A stretch of 64,000 nucleotides of DNA from Leifsonia sp. CL147 (GCF_900114565.1 NZ_FOTM01000002.1:1-64000); one strand, 5' to 3'; shown: positions 51,562-61,332, counted from the first letter of the stretch. Program-made: numbers and translations. The notes: a model not told the origin generated them from the sequence alone.

Positions 51562-52959
51562 ATGACCCAAATCGCACTTCCCCGGAAGACCCCCGCCAGA
51601 GCGGCGGTCGCCGCCTGGATCGGCACGACGCTCGAGTACTACGACTTCGCGGTGTACGGCACCTCGTCGGCGCTGATCCTGAATGTGCTGTTCTTCTCGC
51701 CCGAGCTGCCCGAGGGCATCAGTGTGCTGCTGGCGATGATCACCTTCGCGGTCGGATACGCGGTGCGTCCGCTCGGGTCACTCATCTTGGGTCCGATGGG
51801 GGACAGGTTCGGTCGCAAGTTCGTGATGATGATCACACTGTTCGGAATCGGCGGCTGCACCTTCCTGATCGGCTGCCTGCCGACCTACGCGCAGATCGGT
51901 GCCGTCGCCCCCATTCTTCTGGTGCTGATCCGCGTCATCCAGGGACTGTGCCTCTCGGGCGAGCAGCCCAGCGCCATCACGATGAGCCTGGAACACGCGT
52001 CGGAGCGCCGCCGGGGTTTCATCACCAGTTTCACCACGCTGGGCTCCGCCTCCGGCACGCTGCTCACGCTGCTGGTCTTCATCCCGATCGCCTCGATGCC
52101 GTCCGCGCAGTTGCTGACCTGGGGATGGCGGCTCCCGTTCTGGTTCTCCGCCATCGTGGTCGTCGTCGCCTACCTGATCCGCCGCCACGTGCAGGAACCA
52201 CCGGAGTTCCTCGAGACCCAGTCCATCAAGGTCAACATCGCTCCGCTCAGTCAACTCCTGCGCTTCCACTGGCGGGCTGTGGCGCGGATCATCTTCTGCG
52301 CCCTCATCGCGGGAACCAGCTACATGATGCAGACGTTCTCGGTGGCGTTCGGAACCGCCGGATACAAGCTCGATAAGCCGACCATGCTGCTCACGACGAC
52401 CGTTTCAGCACTGATCGCGCTCGGCATCACACCCATCGCCGGCTACCTCACCGACAAGATCGGCCGCAAGACGGTATTCCTCATCGGGACCGTCGGGGTC
52501 GGAATCACCATGGTGCCCTACCTCTGGTCGATCACGACCAGCAATTGGGCGCTGATCTTCTTGTTCGGGATCGTCAACTACTCGTTCTTCTACTCGACGG
52601 TGAACGCGTCCTGGCCGTCGTTCTTCGCCGAGATGTTCCCCGGCCGTGTGCGTGTCTCCGGGCTGGCCCTGGGCACCCAGATCGGCTTCGCGATCTCGGG
52701 GGCTGTCGGCCCTGTTCTCGCCACCGCGCTCTCAGGCGCCGATCTCAAGGGTTGGGTGGGCCCGTCTCTCGTAGCGATCGGCTTCATGGTCTTTGCAGGA
52801 GTGTCCGCGCTCACGGCGAAGGAGACCCGGACCTACACGCTCAAGGAGCTCGACGAGGTGCAGCAGAGCGAGCCGGAGAAGGCTGCGGTCACTGCCGCGA
52901 CAGCGGTCCCGCCCAACGGTGTCCGCGGCCTCGCGGCACAGCCGGGTGTCGCTGAATGA
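51562..52959 (+). CDS. MFS transporter, metabolite:H+ symporter (MHS) family
   Basis: The 465-residue protein has 12 membrane segments and MHS hallmarks: WIGTTLEYYDFAVYGTSSAL, the loop 2-3 GPMGDRFGRK and GYLTDKIGRK, and SGEQPSAITMSLEHASERRR. MHS members import organic acids, betaines or shikimate. It lies behind the fourth LacI operator and probably imports the pathway substrate or a related acid. The C-terminal 60 residues are hydrophilic. Confidence 0.93.
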   Translation: MTQIALPRKTPARAAVAAWIGTTLEYYDFAVYGTSSALILNVLFFSPELPEGISVLLAMITFAVGYAVRPLGSLILGPMGDRFGRKFVMMITLFGIGGCTFLIGCLPTYAQIGAVAPILLVLIRVIQGLCLSGEQPSAITMSLEHASERRRGFITSFTTLGSASGTLLTLLVFIPIASMPSAQLLTWGWRLPFWFSAIVVVVAYLIRRHVQEPPEFLETQSIKVNIAPLSQLLRFHWRAVARIIFCALIAGTSYMMQTFSVAFGTAGYKLDKPTMLLTTTVSALIALGITPIAGYLTDKIGRKTVFLIGTVGVGITMVPYLWSITTSNWALIFLFGIVNYSFFYSTVNASWPSFFAEMFPGRVRVSGLALGTQIGFAISGAVGPVLATALSGADLKGWVGPSLVAIGFMVFAGVSALTAKETRTYTLKELDEVQQSEPEKAAVTAATAVPPNGVRGLAAQPGVAE

Positions 52960-52999
52960 CGGCTCGTCGGGGCGACGAGCCGAATCGACAGGAGGAAAT

Positions 53000-53758
53000 G
53001 TGACGTTCGCAGACTATTCGACTGCCCTGGTGACGGGTGCGACCTCGGGGATCGGCGCTGCACTCGTCGAGCGCCTTCGCGAAAACGGGCTCACTGTGCA
53101 CGCAGTGGCCAGGAACGCTGATCGGATCGCGGAGCTGTCGGAGCGGACCGGGGCCATCGGTCACGTCGCCGACCTGCGCGACACCGCTGCTCTGGAGGCG
53201 CTGGTTGCGGGCCTTGAGATCGACGTTCTCGCCAACATCGGCGGCGTGTCGCGGACCGGCAATGTGCTTGGCGCAACACGCGACGATATCGACGATCTGG
53301 TCGAGGTCAACCTCGGCGCGGTGCTGCACCTGTGCCGCCTCGCCCTCCCGGGAATGGTAGAGCGCGACCGTGGGCACGTGGTCAATATCAGCTCGATCGC
53401 CGGCCACTACAACTTCTTCGGGCACACCGCCTATCACGCCACCAAGGCGGCCGTGCACCAGCTCTCCCGACAGCTGCGCAACGACACGCTCGGAAAGCGC
53501 GTGCGCGTGACCGAGATCTCGCCCGGCCGCGTTGAGACCGAGATCTTCGCACGTAACACGGGCGGCACCCCCGAAGACATCGCGCAGGCGCACGCAACCT
53601 ACTTCGAAGGCTACGAGTCGCTCACGACCGATGATGTGGTGAACGCCATCGCGTTCGCCATCGACGCACCCCGCCACGTGAACGTCGGCCTGATCGAGAT
53701 CATGCCAACCTTCCAGGTGCCAGGAGGGCTGACCTTCGACCGTCGGGACCAGGACTGA
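53000..53758 (+). CDS. short-chain dehydrogenase/reductase
   Basis: The 252-residue classical SDR has TGATSGIGAAL (NAD(P) motif), the active Ser in NISSIAGHYN and YHATKAA (Tyr-x3-Lys). The NNAG motif is replaced by NIGGVSR, as in the YdfG/serine-3-dehydrogenase-like branch acting on 3-hydroxy acids. GTG 53000 follows AGGAGG; the ATG two bases earlier is followed at once by a stop. It is the last gene of the pxp cluster. Confidence 0.9.
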   Translation: MTFADYSTALVTGATSGIGAALVERLRENGLTVHAVARNADRIAELSERTGAIGHVADLRDTAALEALVAGLEIDVLANIGGVSRTGNVLGATRDDIDDLVEVNLGAVLHLCRLALPGMVERDRGHVVNISSIAGHYNFFGHTAYHATKAAVHQLSRQLRNDTLGKRVRVTEISPGRVETEIFARNTGGTPEDIAQAHATYFEGYESLTTDDVVNAIAFAIDAPRHVNVGLIEIMPTFQVPGGLTFDRRDQD

Positions 53759-53768
53759 CCCGACGCTG

Positions 53769-55072
53769 TTAACCGCCGCGGACCGCCCAGTTCATCTCCG
53801 GAAACCGCCGTTCGCGCTGAGCGAGCACGGGCGCAGCGGGCCCGAGCCGTGGCTTCCGGTTGCGCGTGTCCTCCCCGCCCACGCGGTTGCTGCGCTCGGT
53901 GAGGGCCACGAGCGCGAGGTGACGGTCGGCCGTCCAGCAGATCGTCCGGCCCTTCTGGTCCTTGCTGCGGCCGAGGATGCCCGCCTCGTGCAGCTCGGTG
54001 AGTGCCCGGTGTGCAGCCGCAGGGGAGGCGTTCAAGCGCTCGCTCACGCTCTCGGCTGTGACCACCGGGTCGGTGGCCAGCGTCTCGAGGATGCGTAGCG
54101 ACACGGCGTCGCGACGAGGCACTGCAGGGTTGCGGCCCTGGGCGCGGCGGAAGTCCACCAGCCGCTCGTGGAGCTCGACGTCGAGGGCGGTGATGTCGTC
54201 AGCGAGCTTCACCGCAGTGCCGGCTGCGGTTTCGGTGGCCTGTGCGAAGCCGATCACCCAGTCATCCAGTGCCTGCGGCTCTGCGCGGAACGCGGTAAGC
54301 CCGGCGATATACGCGTCGGTGCTGCCCGCGAACACGGTGCTGATGGGGATAAGCGTGTTGCGCACCGCATCGGCACGGCGGAGGACCGTGTGGATGAGCG
54401 CCCGACCGGTGCGGCCGTTGCCGTCGACGAACGGGTGGATGGTCTCGAACTGAGCGTGGGCGATAGCGGCGCGCACCAGCGGGTTGCCTGTGGTCTCGGT
54501 GAGAAAGCCGGCGAGGTCGTCCACCAAGCGCGGGACCTCGGTCTCCGGCGGGGGTACGAACGCGGCACGAAGCGGAGAGAAGCCGGGGCCGCCGACCCAG
54601 TTCTGCTCCGTGCGGATTCCGCGCTCGAGGCGCGGTTCGATGATGTGCTGCAGGTCGATGATGTCCGACGCTGTGATCGGCCGTCCGAGGTCGGCCAACT
54701 CGGCGATGGCCTGCTCGGTGGCGCGGACGTTGGCGACGACGTCGAGCGCCTGCCGTGAACCCGGTGCAGAAGTTCGGCGATGGCCAGGCGCTTCGGCGTG
54801 ACGCGGTTGCCTTCGATCCACGAGGAGGAGATCGACTCGGAACGGATGAGCAGGTGGTTGAGGTAGCCGCCCTTGGCCGCGAGGCGCTCATCGGCGCGGG
54901 CGAGGACGACGAGCGCGTCTTCGGCTGTGGTCTGAGCTTCGCTGCCGAGGCGAGGGAGAGCAACGCCCAATTCGTCGGGGAGGTAGGCGCGGTAGCGGCC
55001 TGCGGCGCGGTCCTTGCGGCTGAGGCCGGAGGCGTCCTGCGGGCGCCAGGTGCGCTCGACGAAGGTGGCCAT
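53769..55072 (-). pseudogene. class II Fic-family AMP-transferase gene with a one-base frameshift
   Basis: Two minus-strand frames join to one Fic protein of about 430 residues. The first frame (55072 to about 54765) has the N-terminal Fic/DOC block with inhibitory motif SSSWIEGN (S-x3-E-G). The second (about 54765 to 53769) has the Fic core HPFVDGNGRTGR and a C-terminal winged helix. The frames meet at LLH/PGSRQALD, where the run reads CACCGGG and one extra C would restore the frame. It is a recent loss or a base-calling error. GGGAGG precedes ATG 55072. Confidence 0.85.
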
Positions 55073-55103
55073 AGCTAGCCTCCCTTCGACACGGTACTTC
55101 TAC

Positions 55104-55118
55104 TTTAGACGCGCTAAA
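55104..55118. promoter_or_regulatory. inverted repeat upstream of the Fic gene
   Basis: TTTAG-ACGCG-CTAAA forms 5+5 arms in the leader of the Fic gene, 31 bases before its start. The Fic C-terminal winged helix is a possible binder. This is inferred from symmetry only. Confidence 0.45.
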
Positions 55119-55234
55119 AGAGAAACTGCCTAGGGCTTACCACTGCTTAGGTATCCGGAATGCCGGACTTCGACGGCGTCCGCGCGGTTGGCTGTACACT
55201 CGCGGCATGATCGGGAACTGGTCGGCGCAGGGTC

Positions 55235-55861
55235 ATGTCGCACGCTGAGGAGTCCGCGTGGCCGACAGTCCAGCTCCAGCTAGAAGAATCAGCCGTAGAT
55301 GTTGAGGTTCTTCCCGTCACCACGACTGAAGGCGTCGATTCCTTGGCGGGGCTCCAGCTCACGGAATGGTCGACGCTAGGGGCCATTGCGGTCCACACCG
55401 GTGGTCTTCTTCTCGACAACAGATGGTTGCGCATGCTGGGCGGGGGTGCGCATGGTTTGCCGGCCTTGGCCGAGCAGAACAGCTTGGAGAGTAGCCGGTC
55501 GCACCTCGTCGTAGCGTTCGACGTCCTTGGCGGCCAGTTCGCCATCGATGGTGGCGGGCTGGGAATCGCTGCTGGCGAGGTCTGCTACTGGGGGCCCGAC
55601 ACCCTGGCATGGTCGGGGATCGGCGTGGGCTATTCGGCGTTCCTCCGCTGGGCGCTCGGCGGAGGCTTGGCCGAGTTCTACGGCTCGTTGCGTTGGGAGG
55701 GCTGGCAGGAGGAAAATCGCGTGCTGCGAATGGACCAAGGGTGGTCCCTCTACCCGCCGCCGTTCGCGGAGCAGGGAAAGGATGCGAACGCGGTGTCTCG
55801 CGCATCGGTTCCGTTCGGTGAACTTCTCGGTTTTTACGCGGACGTTGCACGTCAACTCTGA
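55235..55861 (+). CDS. DUF2625 family protein
   Basis: The 208-residue protein matches the DUF2625 pattern: LGAIAVHTGGLLLDNRWLRM, LGGGAHGLPAL, FDVLGGQFAIDGGGLG, CYWGPDTLAWSGIGVGYSAF, and RWEGWQEE near the C-terminus. Function of this family is unknown. No signal peptide or membrane segment is seen. AGGG lies close before the ATG. It is a single-gene unit, apparently transferred between many bacteria. Confidence 0.85.
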   Translation: MSHAEESAWPTVQLQLEESAVDVEVLPVTTTEGVDSLAGLQLTEWSTLGAIAVHTGGLLLDNRWLRMLGGGAHGLPALAEQNSLESSRSHLVVAFDVLGGQFAIDGGGLGIAAGEVCYWGPDTLAWSGIGVGYSAFLRWALGGGLAEFYGSLRWEGWQEENRVLRMDQGWSLYPPPFAEQGKDANAVSRASVPFGELLGFYADVARQL

Positions 55862-56230
55862 GCATTCCTGCCCAGCTCGACGGCGTCAGGGCCCCACATC
55901 ATTTCGCATGAAGTAGCGCTCCACCAGGCTGGTCGCTTTGCTGTCCACCATGTGGTCTCGGTCACGCCCGCGATGTGATGCGGGCATCACACACCGGCGT
56001 CCGCGAGCGAACGCGCTTCGCACTGCGCTCGACGGTGTCGACTCAACGATTACGCGAAGTCTTCATAGGCGGTGCGGAAGCCCTGCGGCTGCGCGAAACG
56101 TCGGCCGGCCAGCGATCTGCTCGTGCCGTCACACGCGGGTCGACCGGCTGCGAGACCATACACTGAACGCTGAGGACGCGGCGAAGCGTCTCGCGGGTAT
56201 TTCGACAATCGATCTGGGGGAGGACGCCGC
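55862..56230. other. 369-bp gap before hen1 without a recognised gene
   Basis: Short open frames here have no resemblance and odd composition. It should hold the promoter of the RNA repair pair. GGGGGAGG directly precedes hen1. Confidence 0.5.
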
Positions 56231-57646
56231 GTGCTGCTGACCGTCACCTACCGCGGTGCTGAACCCGGCGACCTCGGGTTTCTGCTGCACAAGCATCCCG
56301 AGCGCGTTCATGACTTCGATCTGCCGGTCGGGCGCGCACACGTCTTCTATCCGGAGCTCGAAGAGGATCGTTGCACCGCCGCGCTGATGCTGGAGGTCGA
56401 CCCGATCGAACTGGTCCGCAGCAAACGGTTCCGCGGTGATGCCGGGACGCTCGGACATTACGTGAACGACCGCCCATACGCGTCCGGATCGATGCTCGCC
56501 GTCGCGCTCGGGTCGGTGTTCCGCACTGCCATGACGGGTCGCTGTGACGCGCGACCGGAACTCGCCGCCTCCCCGCTCGAGTTGGAGATCGGGCTGCACG
56601 CCGTGCCGCTGCGCGGCGGCGCCGACCTTCCCGAACGACTCTTCGCGCCGCTCGGCCTGTCCGTGGAGCAATCGGAGACGCTGCTCGATGGTGAGTTTCC
56701 CGAATGGGGACCCTCTCCGTACGCGACGATCACGCTTCGCGGCACCAAGCTCCTCGGTGAGGTGCTTCGACAGCTCTATGTGCTGCTCCCGGTGCTCGAC
56801 GACGCCAAGCACTACTGGGTCGCGGATGCGGAGGTCGACAAGCTCCTGCGTGCGGGCGAAGGATGGCTGGCACAACATCCCGAGCGGGACCTGATTTCAA
56901 AGCGATATCTCGTCCATCGGCGCGAATACGTCGCTGCCGCTACCGCGAGGCTCGCCGAACTCGACCAGGGGTCGGAGTCGATGGAGCCGGAGCCCGACGG
57001 CACAGCTGGTGCCGACGGGGGCGAGGATGCGAACCGGCCGCTCAACCGGGTGCGCGCCGAAGCGGTGCTGGAGGCGCTCGACGATGTCGGCGCACGAACA
57101 GTCGCGGACGTCGGCTGCGGCCCGGGCGCGCTGCTTTCCCGGCTGGCGGTCGATCCGCGGTTCACCAGGATCATCGGCACCGACGTCTCGCCCGCGGCCC
57201 TGGAGACGGCGGCGCGGCGTCTCGATCTCGCCGAGCGCAGCGATGCCGAGCGCGAGCGCATCCAGCTGCACGCATCCTCCGTCACGTACCAGGACGACCG
57301 GATCGCCGGTCTTGACGCCATCGTGCTGATGGAGGTCGTGGAGCACGTCGAACCCGAGCGACTTGACGCTCTCGCGCGCTCGGTGTTCGGATTGGCGGCG
57401 CCGTCGACGGTGATTGTGACCACTCCGAATTCCGAGTACAACGCCCTGTACCCGACCCTCGCTGCCGGGAAGTTCCGGCATCCCGATCACCGCTTCGAGT
57501 GGAGCCGGGCCGAGCTGGCCGGGTGGGCCGGCGCGGTCGCTGATCGTTACGGCTACCGTGTCGAGTTCCGGCCGGTCGGAGCGCCGGATCCCGTCCTCGG
57601 ACCGCCGACGCAACTCGCCCTGTTCCGGAAGGAGGCTGCCGCATGA
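56231..57646 (+). CDS. hen1: 3'-terminal RNA ribose 2'-O-methyltransferase
   Basis: The 471-residue bacterial Hen1 has an N-terminal Pnkp-activating region (MLLTVTYRGAEPGDLGFLLH, HVFYPELEEDRCTAAL) and a C-terminal Mn-dependent methyltransferase with VADVGCGPGALLSRL. The metal set is MEVVEHVE...HPDHRFEWSR (Glu-Glu-His-His). It methylates the 2'-OH at the break of damaged RNA before ligation so that the repaired RNA resists another cut at that site. The GTG start follows GGGGGAGG. It overlaps pnkp by ATGA. Confidence 0.94.
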   Translation: MLLTVTYRGAEPGDLGFLLHKHPERVHDFDLPVGRAHVFYPELEEDRCTAALMLEVDPIELVRSKRFRGDAGTLGHYVNDRPYASGSMLAVALGSVFRTAMTGRCDARPELAASPLELEIGLHAVPLRGGADLPERLFAPLGLSVEQSETLLDGEFPEWGPSPYATITLRGTKLLGEVLRQLYVLLPVLDDAKHYWVADAEVDKLLRAGEGWLAQHPERDLISKRYLVHRREYVAAATARLAELDQGSESMEPEPDGTAGADGGEDANRPLNRVRAEAVLEALDDVGARTVADVGCGPGALLSRLAVDPRFTRIIGTDVSPAALETAARRLDLAERSDAERERIQLHASSVTYQDDRIAGLDAIVLMEVVEHVEPERLDALARSVFGLAAPSTVIVTTPNSEYNALYPTLAAGKFRHPDHRFEWSRAELAGWAGAVADRYGYRVEFRPVGAPDPVLGPPTQLALFRKEAAA

Positions 57647-60183
57647 CCGAGCTGCGCATCCCCGCCACCTCCCTCGTCGTGCTCGTCGGGGTCAGCGGGT
57701 CGGGCAAGTCGACCTTCGCTCGCGAGAAGTTCGGCGCCTGGGAGACCCTGTCCAGCGATGCCTTCCGAGGGCTGGTCTCCAACGACGAGAACAGCCAGAG
57801 CGCGACAGGCGACGCCTTCGACGCGCTGCGGTTCGTGGCGGGTAAGAGGTTGCGCGCCGGCCTGCTCACCGTGATCGACGCGACGAACGTCCAGGCCACC
57901 GCGCGCAAAAGCATGGTCGCGCTAGCCAAGGATCACGACGTGCTGCCTGTCGCCATCGTGCTCGACGTTCCGGAGCGCGTCGCCGCCGAGCGGACAGAGG
58001 CTCGCGACGACCGCGGCTTCGGCGCTGAGGTCATCCGCCGCCAGTCGAAGCAACTGCGCAGCGGGCTGTCGAATCTGCGGCGCGAGGGGTTCCGGGCCGT
58101 TCATGTCCTCCGTGATCAGGCGGAGATCGACGCGGTGACGATCGTCCGTACCCGCCTGCTCAACGACCGTGCTGATGATCACGGGCCGTTCGATGTGATC
58201 GGTGACGTCCACGGCTGCCGCTCCGAGCTCGAGTCGCTGCTCGGCCGGCTCGGCTATGAACTCGCGCGCGACGACCAGGGCCGGCCGGTCGATGCCGTGC
58301 ACCCGGAGGGCCGCCGCGCGCTTTTCCTGGGCGATCTGGTCGACCGCGGACCAGACACACCCGGCGTGCTCCGCCTGGCAATGGGGATGGTCGGAGCCGG
58401 ACACGCGATCGCCGTCCCCGGCAACCACGAGGACAAGCTCGCGCGGGCGCTGCACGGCGACAAGGTGACCGTGGCGCACGGCCTGGAGACCTCACTCGCA
58501 CAGCTGGCGGAAGAGCCGCCGGAGTTCCGCGATGAGGTGCAGGCGTTCTGCCGCGAGCTCGTCTCGCACCTGGTGCTCGACGACGGCCGGCTGGTCGTCG
58601 CGCACGCCGGCCTCACCGAGCAGTTCCACGGGAGGGCGTCGGGCCGCGTCCGGGCGTTCGCCCTCTACGGCGACGTCACGGGGGAGAAGGACGAGTACGG
58701 CCTCCCGGTACGGCTCGACTGGGCGCGTGACTACCGCGGGGCGGCCACCGTCCGCTACGGTCACACGCCGGTGCCGCGCGCTGAATGGGTCAACAATACG
58801 ATGTGCCTCGACACCGGTTGCGTCTTCGGCGGTGCCCTGACCGCGCTGCGCTATCCGGAACGTGAGCTCGTGGCAGTGCCCGCTGAGCAGATCTGGAGCG
58901 AGCCCGCCCGGCCGTTCGTTCTCGCGGCCGGTACCTCCGCCGAGCGGGAGGACGATGTCCTTCGGATCGAGGACGTGCTGGAGACGCCGATCGTCGAGAC
59001 GCGCACCTCCGGGAAGATTCGGCTGCGCCCGGAGTTCGCGCTCGGGGCACTCGAGACGATGAGCCGGTGGGCGGTGGACCCACGGTGGCTGCTGTACCTG
59101 CCGCCGACGATGTCGCCGCCGGGGCCGTCATCCCGCGACGGCATGCTGGAGCACCCCGACGAGGCCTTCGGAACGTATCGGAAGAGCGGTGTGACGCGCC
59201 TCATCGCTGAGGAGAAGCACATGGGTTCGCGTGCGGTCACGCTCGTGACGCGCGACGCGACCCGGTTCGGAGCGCCCGACGGGTGGCAGGGTATCGTTCA
59301 CACTCGCACCGGGCGCCGGTTCTTCCCGTCGGCCGCCGACGAGCATGCGTTCTTGTCCCGCGTGCACGAAGCCGTCTCGCGGGCGGGACTCTGCGATGAG
59401 TTGGAGTCCGACTGGCTGCTGCTCGACGGGGAGATCCTGCCGTGGTCGCTGAAGGCCGGCGCGCTGATCCGCGAACAGTACGCAGCTGTCGGGGCGGCGG
59501 CAGGCTCCGCGCTGCCCGCTGCGGTGACGACGCTTGAACGCGCAGCGGATCGAGGACTCGACGTCGCGGCCATCCTGGACCGGACGCGCCGACGCGAGGG
59601 CGACGCGGCGCGCTACGTCGACGCCTACCGCCGCTATGTGCAGCGAACCGACGGTATCGACGGCGTCCAGCTGGCGCCTTTCCAAGTACTGGCTACCGAG
59701 AGCGGAGTCCACGCCGACCGGGCGCACGCCTGGCACCTCGCGCTGGCCGACCGTCTGGTGGCGGCCGACCCGCAGCTGTTCCGCGAGACCCGGCGACTCG
59801 AAGTCGACCTCGAAGACCCCCTGTCGGTGGAGCGCGCTGTCGACTGGTGGACCGAGCTCACGGGTGCCGGCGGCGAGGGGATGGTCGTGAAGCCCGCGGC
59901 CGGCCTCGTGCGGAACGAGCGAGGTCTGGCCCAGCCCGGCATCAAAGTTCGCGGTCGCGAATACCTCCGCATCATCTACGGACCGGACTACACCGAGCCA
60001 TCGAGCCTGGACCGGCTGCGCGAACGCAACGTCGGCCATAAGCGCTCCATGGCCCTGCGCGAATATGCGCTTGGCCTCGAATCACTGCACCGGTTCGTGG
60101 AACGCGAGCCGCTGTGGCGGGTACATGAAGCAGTGTTCGCTGTCCTCGCTATGGAGTCGGAACCCGTCGACCCGCGGTTGTGA
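57643..60183 (+). CDS. pnkp: polynucleotide kinase-phosphatase-ligase
   Basis: The 846-residue protein has the three Pnkp modules: 5'-kinase with Walker A GVSGSGKS (16-23), binuclear phosphoesterase from about 185 (DVIGDVHG, LGDLVDRGPD, GNHED, HTPVPRAEWVNNT), and ATP-grasp type ligase from about 480 with nucleophile Lys525 in EEKHMGSR and motif IV-V (GEGMVVKP, KVRGREYLRIIYG). Together with Hen1 it heals and seals cleaved RNA, for example after ribotoxin attack. Length agrees with Clostridium Pnkp (870). Confidence 0.95.
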   Translation: MTELRIPATSLVVLVGVSGSGKSTFAREKFGAWETLSSDAFRGLVSNDENSQSATGDAFDALRFVAGKRLRAGLLTVIDATNVQATARKSMVALAKDHDVLPVAIVLDVPERVAAERTEARDDRGFGAEVIRRQSKQLRSGLSNLRREGFRAVHVLRDQAEIDAVTIVRTRLLNDRADDHGPFDVIGDVHGCRSELESLLGRLGYELARDDQGRPVDAVHPEGRRALFLGDLVDRGPDTPGVLRLAMGMVGAGHAIAVPGNHEDKLARALHGDKVTVAHGLETSLAQLAEEPPEFRDEVQAFCRELVSHLVLDDGRLVVAHAGLTEQFHGRASGRVRAFALYGDVTGEKDEYGLPVRLDWARDYRGAATVRYGHTPVPRAEWVNNTMCLDTGCVFGGALTALRYPERELVAVPAEQIWSEPARPFVLAAGTSAEREDDVLRIEDVLETPIVETRTSGKIRLRPEFALGALETMSRWAVDPRWLLYLPPTMSPPGPSSRDGMLEHPDEAFGTYRKSGVTRLIAEEKHMGSRAVTLVTRDATRFGAPDGWQGIVHTRTGRRFFPSAADEHAFLSRVHEAVSRAGLCDELESDWLLLDGEILPWSLKAGALIREQYAAVGAAAGSALPAAVTTLERAADRGLDVAAILDRTRRREGDAARYVDAYRRYVQRTDGIDGVQLAPFQVLATESGVHADRAHAWHLALADRLVAADPQLFRETRRLEVDLEDPLSVERAVDWWTELTGAGGEGMVVKPAAGLVRNERGLAQPGIKVRGREYLRIIYGPDYTEPSSLDRLRERNVGHKRSMALREYALGLESLHRFVEREPLWRVHEAVFAVLAMESEPVDPRL

Positions 60184-60216
60184 GTGGTGCGCTCCACATC
60201 GGCGAGGTTAGCGCTG

Positions 60217-61332
60217 TTAGACCGTCACTCGCGCTGCCAATAGCCCACCGGCCGTGCGTGCCCACTGGGGGGTCGCGGCGATGGACTCGGACGGCGAGCC
60301 GGCGAGCGTCGCCAGTTCGATCACGTCGACGAACCCTTCGGGGCGACCGTCGATCGAACCTGCGATGAGCGCGACGGCCGTCCCCGTCGATCGCGCTATC
60401 CGCGCAACCTCGGCGACGACCTTGCCTTCGGCGGTCTGGTCGTCGAATCGTCCTTCGCCCGTGATGACGAGGTCCGCGTGACGCACGTGATCCGCGAGTC
60501 CGATGGCCGCGGCGGTCATCGCGGCGCCGGAGGCGTATTCGGCTTCCCACAACATGAGGCCGAAGCCCGTGCCCCCGGCAGCTCCGGCTCCCTGCGCCAA
60601 GGCGAGTCGGATCGCGTCCGGGTTCCCCCGCGCCGCGACGTCGCGGAGATGGCTGAGATTGCCCTCCAGGACGGCGAGCTCGTCGGTGGTTGCCCCCTTC
60701 TGGGCACCGAACATGCGCGCGGCGCCCCGATCTCCGAGCAGCGGGCTGCGGACGTCGGCGAGGAGCACCACTCCTCCAGGAGGAGCGGCTCGGAGTGTCG
60801 ACAGGTCGATGTCAGCGAGGTCGGCCAGCCCGCGATTTCCGTCGGCGATCGCGTTCCCACGGCTGTCGAGCAGCCGCGCACCCAATGCGGTGAGCGCGCC
60901 GGCCCCGCCGTCCGTGGATGCACTGCCGCCCAGCGCGATCAGCAGGCGTGATGCTCCTGCGTCGAGGGCCGCGACGATCAGCTCCCCGAGGCCGACGGTG
61001 TGGGCGTCGAACGGTCGCGGGGAGGTGAGAAGTCCCAGGCCGCTCGTCTCCGCGAGCTCGACCACCGCCGTCCCCTCCGGCACGACGATCCAGCGGGCGT
61101 CGACTTCGGCGCCGTCCGGCCCGCGGACGGTCGTCATGAACTGCTCGGCGCCCGGTGTTCTCGCGAAGGCGTCGATGGTGCCTTCTCCGCCGTCGGCCAT
61201 GGGCGCGAGAACGACCTCGTCGCCCGGGCGCACCGAGAGCCAGCCCGCCGCGATCTCGCCGGCGACCGTGTCCGCCGTCGCTGCCCCTTTGAAGGAGTCG
61301 GGAGCGACGACCACCCGGAGCGCGTGCGCCAT
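60217..61332 (-). CDS. glycerate kinase (GK type I)
   Basis: The 371-residue enzyme has the type I glycerate kinase marks VVAPDSFKGAATADTVAGEI, PMADGGEGTIDA, LIALGGSASTDGGAGAL and VITGEGRFDDQTAEGKVVAE. It phosphorylates glycerate, giving 2- or 3-phosphoglycerate. It lies 61 bases after the GH63 hydrolase and completes a likely route from glycosylglycerate to glycolysis. ATG 61332 has only a weak ribosome-binding site, so coupling with the upstream gene is possible. Confidence 0.93.
   Translation of the reverse strand: MAHALRVVVAPDSFKGAATADTVAGEIAAGWLSVRPGDEVVLAPMADGGEGTIDAFARTPGAEQFMTTVRGPDGAEVDARWIVVPEGTAVVELAETSGLGLLTSPRPFDAHTVGLGELIVAALDAGASRLLIALGGSASTDGGAGALTALGARLLDSRGNAIADGNRGLADLADIDLSTLRAAPPGGVVLLADVRSPLLGDRGAARMFGAQKGATTDELAVLEGNLSHLRDVAARGNPDAIRLALAQGAGAAGGTGFGLMLWEAEYASGAAMTAAAIGLADHVRHADLVITGEGRFDDQTAEGKVVAEVARIARSTGTAVALIAGSIDGRPEGFVDVIELATLAGSPSESIAATPQWARTAGGLLAARVTV

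Noticed and set aside
55938-56240. 100-codon open frame upstream of hen1
   Set aside because: No resemblance, no ribosome-binding site, many Arg/Cys codons typical of random high-GC frames.
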